From: an uncultured Pseudomonadota bacterium
GTDB taxonomy: Bacteria > Pseudomonadota > Gammaproteobacteria > Ga0077536
Assembly: GCA_903825645.1 (NCBI GenBank)
Contig: CAIKBL010000081.1
Location: 40,403 to 104,402 of the forward strand
Direction: 5' to 3'
Length of the DNA stretch: 64,000 nt
Below the pieces are notes generated by a model. That model ran no database searches and had not been told where the DNA came from. It worked only from the letters and a program-made list of their open reading frames with translations. Shown piece by piece: positions 18,720 through 28,366 of the stretch. A program made the position numbers and the translations under genes. Position 1 is the stretch's first letter, and every line of letters starts with the position of its first letter.

Positions 18720-20159
18720 TTAAGCGTCAGAGGGCGCGACCCAACCTGGAGGCGCACCGCCTTGATCCGGGCGCGGTGGTGGCGGAAGTTTGCGCTTTTC
18801 ACCGGCGGCCGCTTCTCCCGGATCCCCGGGGATCGGCATACCGGCCATATAACCGATGATCTCGAGTGGGCGCGGCGCGCCCGCGTAAGCTGCGGTCAAA
18901 CAGGCGTCGATTTCTTCCGGTGCCTTCGCCGTGGTCGCGATATGCGCAGTGCTCTCGCTGTATTCCACGTGCGGCGAATATTGCGGCAGGCCTGGCACCG
19001 TCCCGTTCTTGGCGAGGGTCTCAGGCACCCGATCATGCTGCCGCTGCGCAAGGCGCTGGAGAATATTCCAAGCTTTCTTGTTTTCCTGAATCGGCCACAC
19101 ATCCACTAAGCCAGCCGCTTGGAACTTGCGCCAAATTTGCTCACCCCGCTCGGTACGGAGGACCACGATCGTTGCCTGATCGGTGCCCACCCCACCACAA
19201 GCGATGTCAGCGAGTTCGGCCGAAAAATCTCCACAGTGCCGACACTCCGGACGCTGGTATTCGTGCATGGCTTCTTCGAGCGGGATGCGCGCGATGTCGC
19301 CGTCACGTTTGTAGATGAGCACCTCACCCTTAACGTTGAATTTGGTGACTTCCGTCAGCGGGATCCCCATTTTCTCTGCGATTCGTTCGGTCATCAGCTC
19401 GGGGCGAAATACCTCTGTACAGAACAGGCCGATGTTGAACGAAACCCGCTCGGCAAAGCCTTTCAGAAAACCTCGTTGACGACTGACAATCTGCGGCTTT
19501 TTCTTGGCCGAGAGCAAGATACTCGGGTCGACGTAGGTCATTTTACTCAGTGGCGTGATCTGACACGGGACACCGACGAAAGCCACCTGTTTCAGGTCCC
19601 GCTCCTTGACTTCGCTAAGTGCTAAATTGTTCGGGCAGTAGGTATACCAGCTGCTCGCACTGGCCTTAATTTCCTCTTGCGTGGTGACAACTTTCGGCGT
19701 TGGAAAACACGGATCATCATTCTCCCCAACAGCGGAGACAACAGCGCCATCGATTTCGCCAGCCTCTCGGGCCCAGGCGAGGAGCGCTGTCACAATGCCG
19801 CCGTCCTGAGCGCGCGCGAGAATATCATCGCGTTTAGTACGCGCCACGAAAATATGGCGGTACACACCGAATACGCCCTCATAACCCCGATCATTCCCAA
19901 ACTGGGCATCTCGGAGATGTTGTTCACGAGGCCATAGACGGGGACAGACCGCAGCACAGACGTCGCACCCGACGCCCTCACTGATACCGCAATAATCGAA
20001 CGCAGCGGAGGCCTTCGCGGTTTGTTGGGGTTTGTTATCGATGTATTCGATGACGTTGTGGGGGCATACAAGCACACAGCTGCCGCATTCGCAGCAACTA
20101 CCTGCCGCAACCACATCGTTCATCATGTCCTTGAAGGAATTTTGGTAGAGCGAGCTCAC
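18720..20159 (-). CDS. FrhB-like protein (coenzyme F420 hydrogenase/dehydrogenase beta-subunit family)
   Basis: N-terminal CCECGSCVLVCPHNVIEY and CDVCAAVCPRLWP ferredoxin motifs; AQDGGIVTALLAWA; YCPNNLALSEV; VAFVGVPCQITPLSKM; RPECRHCGDFSAELADIACGGVG. Confidence 0.8.
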   Translation of the reverse strand: MSSLYQNSFKDMMNDVVAAGSCCECGSCVLVCPHNVIEYIDNKPQQTAKASAAFDYCGISEGVGCDVCAAVCPRLWPREQHLRDAQFGNDRGYEGVFGVYRHIFVARTKRDDILARAQDGGIVTALLAWAREAGEIDGAVVSAVGENDDPCFPTPKVVTTQEEIKASASSWYTYCPNNLALSEVKERDLKQVAFVGVPCQITPLSKMTYVDPSILLSAKKKPQIVSRQRGFLKGFAERVSFNIGLFCTEVFRPELMTERIAEKMGIPLTEVTKFNVKGEVLIYKRDGDIARIPLEEAMHEYQRPECRHCGDFSAELADIACGGVGTDQATIVVLRTERGEQIWRKFQAAGLVDVWPIQENKKAWNILQRLAQRQHDRVPETLAKNGTVPGLPQYSPHVEYSESTAHIATTAKAPEEIDACLTAAYAGAPRPLEIIGYMAGMPIPGDPGEAAAGEKRKLPPPPRPDQGGAPPGWVAPSDA

Positions 20160-20406
20160 AAAGAAGATCCTCGGCGCTGACGGTTGACCAGCGGCACGCG
20201 TGATCAGAAAAATTGGATTCCTGGCGCGCGCTGGGAAGGGTCAGAATCTACCATACGCTCAGGTTCGGAGAAAAGCCGATTGGCGTGGCCCGCGCCGATG
20301 AACACTGGCGAATACGTCCCTACCTACCGCCGTGCACCGTATCGACGCGTAGGTGGCCGCCCTCCGCAACCAACACGCCGGACGGCACAAGGGCCGCATG
20401 CCGTCC

Positions 20407-21429
20407 TCAACCGCGTTCGAGCAGCATCCGGAGATCGATAATGGCAGCGTTCGCACGCGAAATATAGGACGCCATCACCAACGAATGGTTCGCGACGATC
20501 CCGAAGCCTTCGCCGTTTAGGATGATCGGGCTCCAGATGGGCTCTTGCGTGTTCTCCAATTCGCGAATGACCTGACGCAGACTGACCAGTGCATTCCTTT
20601 TCTCGAGTACCCCGCTGAAGTCGCTTTCTATTGCACGCAAGAGATGCAAGAGCGCCCAGGTAGACCCGCGCGCCTCATAGAAGACGTTGTCGATTTGCAT
20701 CCACGGTGTCTTAACGATGCGTACATCAGGCGTCGCCGTAGACTGTGCCGAGGAGGGATCGCCCGCAAGCGAGGTGTTCACACGGACCTGGCCTACGCTC
20801 TCGCTGAGGCGCTCGGAGAGATCACCCAATCTTTTCTCAACCAGCGACAACCAATTCCGGAGATTATCAGCGCGGGTATAGAACTGCGTATCCGTCTCAC
20901 TGCTGCGGCCCAACCGTCCGAGATAGGCCTGGAGTGCCTCGCCGGCATCGGCATATTCGGTTTCAGCCGCAGGCCACATCCAAGCATCGTTGCTGATGCT
21001 CAGCTTGTTATCTGCTTTGACCAGATCGGGCTGCTCCGAAGATTGGGACTGTGCACGTGAAAAGTCATTGCGCAGCGCCTTGGTCATGTCTCGCAACTGC
21101 ACCAGGACGCCCCACTCCCAGCTCGGAAGGTTATCCATCCACACGCCAGGTGGCATCACATCGTTGGATAAATAGCCGCCGCGTTTATGCAGGAGGATAT
21201 CGAGGATTTCGATGGTCGTGGCCGTGGTAATTTCACCGCGCACCAGCGGCCTGTCTGCATGCGGTAACCACTTGGCGACCGTCTCATGGACCGCAAATTG
21301 CTCAGGTTCGTGATCGAACACCGCCATGAAGATCCCCATGGCGACGAGATACGCACAAAAGGCGCCCCCCAACCATCGCCATCCCCGATAGGGCCCTTCA
21401 AACAGACGCGCTTTCAGGCGGGCTAACAA
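20407..21429 (-). CDS. DUF2333 family protein
   Basis: Single N-terminal TM; RGGYLSNDVMPPGVWMDNLPSWEWGVLVQLRDMTKALRNDFSRAQSQS pattern recalled for the family. Confidence 0.75.
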   Translation of the reverse strand: MLARLKARLFEGPYRGWRWLGGAFCAYLVAMGIFMAVFDHEPEQFAVHETVAKWLPHADRPLVRGEITTATTIEILDILLHKRGGYLSNDVMPPGVWMDNLPSWEWGVLVQLRDMTKALRNDFSRAQSQSSEQPDLVKADNKLSISNDAWMWPAAETEYADAGEALQAYLGRLGRSSETDTQFYTRADNLRNWLSLVEKRLGDLSERLSESVGQVRVNTSLAGDPSSAQSTATPDVRIVKTPWMQIDNVFYEARGSTWALLHLLRAIESDFSGVLEKRNALVSLRQVIRELENTQEPIWSPIILNGEGFGIVANHSLVMASYISRANAAIIDLRMLLERG

Positions 21430-21465
21430 TTTTTTTCTCCTCCGGCTCGACGTGTGTGATGCTCG

Positions 21466-23055
21466 TCAGCATTCAAAATAGACCTGCAGGACCTTGTCTA
21501 CGGGTTCAATCGCGGCCAATGCCGCCAGTGTTTCTTCCGAAAGCGCATCGGAAACACCAATCACGGCGATAGCGCGGGCCTTGCCTTCGCTGGCCCCCAC
21601 CTGCATGCGCGTGATATTAATGCCCGCTCGTCCCAGAATTTCGCCGATCGCGCCGATCACGCCCGGCTGGTCGGCGTGACGAGTCATCACGAGCTGCCCT
21701 TCCAGGGCTGCTTCGATTTCGTAATCATTGACCCGCACGAGACGCGCATGCCGCTCGTCAAACAGCGTACCTTCAAGACAGAGGGTGCCTGCTGCGCTGC
21801 GGCCACGGACCCGCACCATCGCAAGATAATCTTTCGAATCGGGAGACTTGAGCTCGCTGATCTTGATGCCTTGCCGTCGCGCAAGTGGCAAGGCATTGAC
21901 CCGGTTGATGGGAGTGGCTAAATGGTCTTGAAAGACGCCCGCCACCACCTCGCACAACAAGGGCTGTGCTTCTAGATCGGCGGCTCGGCCGAACAGGCCT
22001 ACTTCGATTTCGAGCAATGCGCCATCACTCATCAGGGACAACAACTTACCGAGATGACGCGCGAGCGTGAGATAGGGCGCCATCTGCACCAAACGATCCG
22101 GCGCGATGCTCTTCAGATTAACCGCATTGCGAACTTCATTCCGGATCAAGAAGGCGGCAATCTGATGGGCTATTTCCACACCGACAGCTGTCTGAGCTTC
22201 CTGGGTGGAGGCACCCAGATGTGGCGTAAATTGAATACGCGGCTGACTATACAGCGGCGATGCTCCCGGGGGCTCCTTCTCGAATACATCAAGCGCCGCG
22301 CCCGCAAGATGTCCCGTATTGACCAGTTCGAGAAGCGCCTGCTCGTCGAGCAAGCCGCCTCTCGCGCAGTTGATGACACGGGCGCCTTTTTTCATGGAGG
22401 CCAGGCGCGCCGCATTCAGTAAATTCCGAGTGTCCTCCGTCACCGGGCAATGCAGGGTCACATAATCGGCGACGGCGAGCATCGCTTCGAGCGTGACACC
22501 TTCCACACCATACTGCGTGAAGGTCTCGGGCGTCACGAAGGGATCAAAGCCGAGAACCCGCATCTTAAGTCCACGCGCCCGCTCGGCAACCAGCCGTCCG
22601 ATGGTACCGAAGCCGATGACGCCCAACGTCTTGCCCGTCACCTCAGAGCCCATGAATCTGGAACGTTCCCACGCCCCACCGCGCACCGATCGATCGGCCT
22701 CGGGCAGTTGGCGACTGAGCGAAAACAAATGCGCGATAGCCAGTTCCGCGGTGGTCGTCGCATTGGCATCCGGGGTATTCAACACCACGATGCCGCGCTC
22801 GGTCACCGCCTCTAGGTCGATATTATCGACGCCTATCCCCGCGCGACCAATCACGCGCAACTGCCGAGCCGCCTCAAGTAATTTGCCGCGAATTTTGGTT
22901 TCGCTGCGCACAATGATCGCGTCCGCGTCAGCCGCATGGGCCAATGCCGCGTCGACTTCCAGCCCCGGGGTGAAGTCGATTTCAATTCCCGGGTATTCCT
23001 TCAGCGCGGCGATGCCTTCGGGCGCCAGCTTGTCCGCCACAAACACTTTAAACAT
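21466..23055 (-). CDS. serA: D-3-phosphoglycerate dehydrogenase (long form with C-terminal ACT domain)
   Basis: MFKVFVADKLAPEGIAALKEYPGIEIDF; GRAGIGVDNIDLEAVTERGIVVLNTPDANATTTAELAIAHL; TPHLGASTQEAQ; C-terminal ACT. Confidence 0.95.
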   Translation of the reverse strand: MFKVFVADKLAPEGIAALKEYPGIEIDFTPGLEVDAALAHAADADAIIVRSETKIRGKLLEAARQLRVIGRAGIGVDNIDLEAVTERGIVVLNTPDANATTTAELAIAHLFSLSRQLPEADRSVRGGAWERSRFMGSEVTGKTLGVIGFGTIGRLVAERARGLKMRVLGFDPFVTPETFTQYGVEGVTLEAMLAVADYVTLHCPVTEDTRNLLNAARLASMKKGARVINCARGGLLDEQALLELVNTGHLAGAALDVFEKEPPGASPLYSQPRIQFTPHLGASTQEAQTAVGVEIAHQIAAFLIRNEVRNAVNLKSIAPDRLVQMAPYLTLARHLGKLLSLMSDGALLEIEVGLFGRAADLEAQPLLCEVVAGVFQDHLATPINRVNALPLARRQGIKISELKSPDSKDYLAMVRVRGRSAAGTLCLEGTLFDERHARLVRVNDYEIEAALEGQLVMTRHADQPGVIGAIGEILGRAGINITRMQVGASEGKARAIAVIGVSDALSEETLAALAAIEPVDKVLQVYFEC

Positions 23056-23227
23056 GACCAATTCCTCGTCAGCCCCAGACGGGTGAACCCGTTGAGGCAT
23101 CAACAATCTAATTGAAATCCGACGTTTACGGCGACCATAGCTGCGCGTCCGATCCCCAAACAGTCAAGGGCAGCGACACGAGCGGTCCGGGCGACAGCCC
23201 GCCGCCGCACGGCGCCCTCCCACCCCG

Positions 23228-24397
23228 CTACGCCGTTGCCTCACGAGTCTGTGCATAGGCCCACTCAAGCCAAGCCGTCAAAGCTTCCAGATCCGTCGCT
23301 TCTACCGTCGCACCGCCCCAAATCCGAAGGCCGGGTGGCGCACTACGATAGCTGTTGATATCGAAGGCCACGCGCTCACGATCCAGCAACGCCGCCATGC
23401 GCTCTACCGACTGGCTCTGCGCCTTGGCGTCGAGTGCGGTAAACCATGGTGCGGTAATCTTGAGACAAATCGACGTATTGGAGCGGATGGCCGGTTCAAC
23501 GGCCAAAAACTCGATCCAGTCCGTGCGGGCAACCCAAGCCGCGAGAACGGCTAGGTTACGGGCCGAGCGAGCGCATAGCGCCTCAAGCCCGCCCAGACCC
23601 TCAGCCCAGCGCAGCGCGTCGAGATAATCTTCGACACATAACATCGAAGGCGTGTTGATGGTGGCACCCTCAAACAGGCCTTCGTCTATTTTGCCTTTCT
23701 TGGCGAGCCGGAAAATCTTCGGAAGTGGGTGTGGCGGCGTGTAGGTCTGCAGTCGTTCAGCCGCGCGCGGACTCAGGATGAGCACACCATGCGCGCCCTC
23801 CCCCCCCAGCACTTTTTGCCAGGAAAATGTCACGACATCAAGCTTGGACCAGGGCAGCGGCATCGCGAAGGCCGCTGAGGTCGCATCACATAACGTAAGT
23901 CCCTCGCGATCATCCGGAATCCAGTCACCATTGGGCAGCTTCACACCGGAGGTCGTCCCGTTCCAGACGAAAACGACATCATGCGCGAAATCCACCGCGC
24001 GCAAATCGGGCAGTTGACCGTAAGGCGCCTCCAGCACGCGGGTATTTGGCAGACAGAGGATTTCGGTCACATCCGTCACCCACTCGCTGCCGAAACTCTC
24101 CCAGGCAAGCACATCGACTGGGCGCGGGCCAAGCAGATTCCAGAGCGCCATCTCGACTGCGCCTGTATCTGAAGCCGGGACGATACCAATACGATAATCT
24201 GCCGGTACACCCAGCACCGCGCGGGTTCGGTCGATGGCGTCCTTCAGGCGGGCTTTCCCCTCCTTCGAGCGATGGGAACGCCCGACCAGTGCCTGATCGA
24301 GTGCCGCCGAAGTCCAACCCGGGCGTTTCGGGCAAGGTCCGGACGAAAAACAGGGGTTGGCTGGCCTAATCGCGGGTCTCTGCGTGTCTCCACTCAT
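23228..24397 (-). CDS. serC: Phosphoserine aminotransferase (Methanosarcina/alphaproteobacteria-type SerC)
   Basis: [15 protein letters not shown]...[45 protein letters not shown]; adjacent to serA. Confidence 0.88.
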   Translation of the reverse strand: MSGDTQRPAIRPANPCFSSGPCPKRPGWTSAALDQALVGRSHRSKEGKARLKDAIDRTRAVLGVPADYRIGIVPASDTGAVEMALWNLLGPRPVDVLAWESFGSEWVTDVTEILCLPNTRVLEAPYGQLPDLRAVDFAHDVVFVWNGTTSGVKLPNGDWIPDDREGLTLCDATSAAFAMPLPWSKLDVVTFSWQKVLGGEGAHGVLILSPRAAERLQTYTPPHPLPKIFRLAKKGKIDEGLFEGATINTPSMLCVEDYLDALRWAEGLGGLEALCARSARNLAVLAAWVARTDWIEFLAVEPAIRSNTSICLKITAPWFTALDAKAQSQSVERMAALLDRERVAFDINSYRSAPPGLRIWGGATVEATDLEALTAWLEWAYAQTREATA

Positions 24398-24501
24398 GCT
24401 CTCACCGTGCGCTTGAAAGTCAAGGCGGGCATTCTACTGGGGCAGGGGTCGAATGCAATCGCACTGCCGCAAAGGCATCGTCTCCGACACCTACTTGCTG
24501 G

Positions 24502-25182
24502 TTATCTTCCTCTCATGTCCGGTTGGGTCGCCGCACCGGGAGTTTCGGCGAGCACGCGGCGCATTTCCTCTACCTGCTCGTAGAGCAGATTCGCGGCTTT
24601 AAGCTTTTCTTCCATCTGTAAACGAACACTCTTCAACTGCGCGCGTTGGGCCTTAACCTTACCCGCAAACGCTACTAGGGACTGATGATGATCGCGCAAA
24701 ATCTGTGCTTTTTGTAGATAGTGAGCACGGTAGTGCGCGCGGAGTTCCGCATCTCGCTTGCGCAACAACGTCTCCGCGGTTTGTTCCAGACTGGCCGCCC
24801 TGATCTGATAACGACGATCGAGTTCTTGTATCCGTTGGTGAAGGCCTTCCGCGACATGCGCACGCAACTGGCGCTCAAAATCACTAACGAGCCCCTCGAT
24901 CGGATCGGTCACCTCGCCGTCCTTTTCCCCGGCAGCTACGGACGCGCCCAAATCAAGCGAAAAGGGTGACCCGTGGTCCTGCGCGAAGTCCGGTCCATCC
25001 TCCTCAGCAGAGGCGGGCGCAAACGCCCGCAGGTCTTGCCGAATATCCAGCCCGTCAGGCTCTGTTCGCGCGCGCGGTTCCGCCGCGCTCACCGGTCCGC
25101 TGTCTCCGTTCGCAGGACTGTCCGAAGCGCCCGGTCCTGCGTGCGGGACTGGCGCGTCATCGAAGAGGGAGGTGTTTTCCAT
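24502..25182 (-). CDS. Hypothetical coiled-coil protein
   Basis: Start MENTSLFDDAPVPHAGPG; C-terminal charged heptad-like region QRIQELDRRYQIRAASLEQTAETLLRKRDAELRAHYRAHYLQKAQILRDHH. Confidence 0.55.
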   Translation of the reverse strand: MENTSLFDDAPVPHAGPGASDSPANGDSGPVSAAEPRARTEPDGLDIRQDLRAFAPASAEEDGPDFAQDHGSPFSLDLGASVAAGEKDGEVTDPIEGLVSDFERQLRAHVAEGLHQRIQELDRRYQIRAASLEQTAETLLRKRDAELRAHYRAHYLQKAQILRDHHQSLVAFAGKVKAQRAQLKSVRLQMEEKLKAANLLYEQVEEMRRVLAETPGAATQPDMRGR

Positions 25183-25267
25183 CGGCAAATTCCCAGAATT
25201 GAATTGGGGGTCAGGGCACGCGGGAAAGAGCAGCACATGGGAAGATGCACGCGCGTCGCCCACGCGC

Positions 25268-26347
25268 CTACCGGCCGACGGCCGACACCCCATTCTCGCG
25301 GGCTAGCGCCATGATGACCGGCTCTTCGAGGTAAAAACTCTTCAACCCGCGCTCCGCAAGCATATACGCGCCGACTGCACTTCGTGAAGGATCTTCCCCA
25401 CACACGATATAGGTTTTGTCGCCATCTAACGCTTTAATCTTGCGGCGTAACGCCCCGAGTGGAATATTCTGGCTATGTCTGAGTGGTGCTTTCGTGTAAA
25501 TCTCTGGATCGCTGATATCGAGCCAGCAAGCCCCCCGGGAGACCGCCGCGAGAGCGCCCCCGACACCCAGACTGTGCACGAGCGGTCGCCGGACGAGGCG
25601 ATCGAAATCGGCGCCCGCAATGCAAAGAATCTGTGCATCCGTCAGTGCCACCACCGACGTTTCGCGCGGCATCTTCGAAATGAGCGCGGTTTCGCCAAAA
25701 GAGTCACCGGGTCGTAAATCACGGACGTGCACATCCAGGCGCCCCGTCCCCGCGCGCCGCGTCACTTCGCAGTAGCCTGTCTCCAGTAGATAAAACGCGT
25801 CGCCAAGCTCGCCTTGCTTGAGAAATTTCTCGCCGGCGGCCACTGCCCGAACATCAATTGTGCTGAACAATTGACGAATTGACCGGGGTGACAAGATCTG
25901 GAACAGGGCCGAATCCATCGTGCGACTCATCCAGTCTTGTCCGGAGACGCAGATGAGTTCACTGACCGTCAACGCATCATTAATCTGCAACAGGCGCGTG
26001 GATTCCCCCGCGCGGTCGAGTTCCTGACAGCTGAGAATCGCAATAGTGCAAGGTGTGCGGGCCCTTGCTGTAAAACGCCGGGCACCGCGCCCATCCAGCG
26101 GACGTCGCGCGACGCCCGGCGCGAGACCGACCGGTCGGACAAGGCGCTCTTGTTCGAAGAATTCGAGATCTCCGACCATCAAATAATGTACAAACCCATC
26201 ATCATCACCACCGACAAAAATCGTCTGTCCCGGCTTGAGCGATCTCAATTCCACCGTCTGCCACAGTCGTTGCTGTGCATCGCGTGCAAACCGGTTTATC
26301 GGCACAAGGCTGCGGAATACCAGTTCGCTAGATTGCCGATTAGCCAT
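25268..26347 (-). CDS. Cyclic nucleotide-binding domain protein with C-terminal rhodanese-like domain
   Basis: cNMP-type segment GEKFLKQGELGDAFYLLETGYCEVTRR...LRPGDSFGETALISKMPRETSVVALTDAQILCIAG; rhodanese-like RHSQNIPLGALRRKIKALDGDKTYIVCGEDPSRSAVGAYMLAERGLKSFYLEEP. Confidence 0.78.
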   Translation of the reverse strand: MANRQSSELVFRSLVPINRFARDAQQRLWQTVELRSLKPGQTIFVGGDDDGFVHYLMVGDLEFFEQERLVRPVGLAPGVARRPLDGRGARRFTARARTPCTIAILSCQELDRAGESTRLLQINDALTVSELICVSGQDWMSRTMDSALFQILSPRSIRQLFSTIDVRAVAAGEKFLKQGELGDAFYLLETGYCEVTRRAGTGRLDVHVRDLRPGDSFGETALISKMPRETSVVALTDAQILCIAGADFDRLVRRPLVHSLGVGGALAAVSRGACWLDISDPEIYTKAPLRHSQNIPLGALRRKIKALDGDKTYIVCGEDPSRSAVGAYMLAERGLKSFYLEEPVIMALARENGVSAVGR

Positions 26348-26554
26348 AGGTGAATGTTTTTTTATTTGGCGGAACTTTTTACCAGAGCAGTCCTGAGCGT
26401 CCCGTCCCTCAAGGGCGTTGGGCAATCGCGTGGGGAGGACTATAGGCAGGGGCGAAAACCCATCACAAGGTAGCGGCGCACAGCCCAACGCTTGTTTGCA
26501 ATTCAACCCTAGACAAGCCAAAAGACGTCGCGCACAGGCGCGATAGACAGACAC

Positions 26555-27813
26555 TCACCCTTGCTGTAGCGCCTGCTGGCCGGATCGTTGAACGGTAGCA
26601 GGCAACAGCGGCGGCGCTCCTCGTTGCTGCCACAGCAAGTAACAGACGACGGCGACGTTCAGCCCATTCCAACCGATGCCGTTGAGAAAGGCGATTCGAT
26701 AAGATCCGGTCCAATCGTGCAGTGCACCCGACATCCAACCGCCAAGGGCCATGCCGAACAGCGTCGCCATCATGACGATCCCTACCCGGCGACCCGCCGG
26801 GTCAGCAGAGAAGTGCTCCCGGATGATGATGGCATAAGTCGGTACGATGCCACCCTGAAACAGCCCAAATAGCCCCGAAACGACGTACAGCGACACCAAT
26901 CCGTCGGTGGACGAAAATAAGCACAACGCGATCCACTGCATGACGGAACTGATCAGCAAGGTCCGAAGTCCCCCCATCCGATCGGCAACAAATCCAGCCC
27001 CTAGTCGACTAAAAATCCCAAGCCCCAGCATCAGCGCCAACATCTGGGCCCCGCGTGCGGGGCCAAATCCCCGGTCACTACAGAGGGCGACCAGCTGGAC
27101 TTGCGGCATGGCGATGGCGACACAGCGGCCGAGACCGGCGAGAAAGAGAAGCACAGTCACACGATTCAATGAAAGTGGAAGTGCCTCACCGGGATTCGAC
27201 GCAAAAACGGCCGGTGTCTGCACAACAGATCCCAAGCGAAAGCGGAGCAGTCATGACAGCGGTAACATCGTGAACAAGCAGCACCCGCCAAGCCAGACGT
27301 AAGTCGTGCGCCACCCGACCGCGGTCTGAAGGTATTTGGACAAATAGCGCCCGCGAGATAGGCTCCAGACGCGCAGATCGCCACCGCTATACCGCGCCGA
27401 CGCCCAAACCAGTGCGAGATATCCGCAATGGGCGGCGCAAAGATCGCCGAAATGCCCCAAAAGCCAATCAAAATGCCATGAATAAGCGCGAATTCCCAAA
27501 TCGAGGTGGCCCGACTGGCCAAGCAGAAGCCGAGGCACAGGCTAAAGGCCGAGATCACGAGCGGCGGCACGATACCGTAACGATCTGCGAGTTTACCCAT
27601 GAACACCCCACCCACACCGAACCCCAGCATGGTCAGCGTAAAGGGAAGCGATGCGCTGGCGCGATCGATCCCGAATTGGGCCTGCAGCGTGGGCAGGATC
27701 ACCGACAAGACATACATCCCACTGCCCGCGACGGTCATGGCCAACAACGAGGTCGCGAGACGCCGCCAGGCATAGACCGATTCCGGTGTTTTCCCGACGT
27801 TCACGGGCACCAC
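26555..27813 (-). pseudogene. MFS transporter, disrupted by a frameshift (~27335-27345) and an in-frame TGA (27251-27253)
   Basis: N-terminal half (27813 frame) and C-terminal half (27235 frame) are both MFS-like; the bridging 27251..27538 frame supplies YLQTAVGWRTTYVWLGG then stops. Confidence 0.8.
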
Positions 27814-27816
27814 GCT

Positions 27817-28320
27817 TCAGCACGCATAGTCGACCGCGATAATCCGATAGGAAACGGGGCCGCGCGCCGTCTCGAACGTGATTTCATCCTCCGTTTGACG
27901 CTTCAGCAGCGCGCCGGCAAGCGGAGAGTCGATACTGATATAGGCATCGTCCTTATTGATTTCGTCACTGCCGACGATCCGATAGCGCAGGCGCACGCCG
28001 GCGGGATCCTCGAGTTCGACCCAGGCGCCGAAAAAAATCTGCTCGCGGCGAGCGGAAGCCAATGTTTGGGTGACAATCGTTAGCGCCGGCATCCGGCGCT
28101 GGAGATAACCGAGTCGCCGATCAATCTCGCGTAGCTCCTTCTTCCGATAAATATACTCGGCATTTTCGGAGCGATCGCCCTCGGCGGCAGCCGCAGCGAG
28201 ATGTTTAACGGTCTCGACACGCCGGCCCCCTAGCGCCTGTAGTTCAAGTTCGAGCGCCCGGTAGCCCTCGGCCGTCACATAGGGGGAGGATTTCACTCCT
28301 GGTGGTCGCCAGCGAGTCAT
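27817..28320 (-). CDS. greB: Transcription elongation factor GreB
   Basis: YVTAEGYRALELELQAL...AAAAAEGDRSENAEYIYRKKELREIDRRLGYLQRRM...GSDEINKDDAYISIDSPLAGALLKR. Confidence 0.93.
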   Translation of the reverse strand: MTRWRPPGVKSSPYVTAEGYRALELELQALGGRRVETVKHLAAAAAEGDRSENAEYIYRKKELREIDRRLGYLQRRMPALTIVTQTLASARREQIFFGAWVELEDPAGVRLRYRIVGSDEINKDDAYISIDSPLAGALLKRQTEDEITFETARGPVSYRIIAVDYAC

Positions 28321-28366
28321 GAGAGAGCCGCCCGGCAGTCGCCTGATAGCATCCGCAACTGCCCCA

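Noticed and set aside
18866-19318. Plus-strand ORFs 18762..19109, 18866..19318 and 19119..19625
   Set aside because: Antisense to the FrhB-like gene, low-complexity arginine-rich or unconvincing translations; shadow ORFs of GC-rich coding sequence.
23810-23817. C8 tract in serC as a phase-variation site
   Set aside because: Eight C in a GC-rich in-frame context is weak on its own; noted only as supporting context.
27251-27253. In-frame TGA in the MFS gene as a second selenocysteine codon
   Set aside because: The same gene also carries an upstream frameshift, MFS transporters are not known Sec enzymes, and the flanking residues (PLS-*-LLR) lack a UxxC-type motif, so pseudogenisation is the simpler reading.
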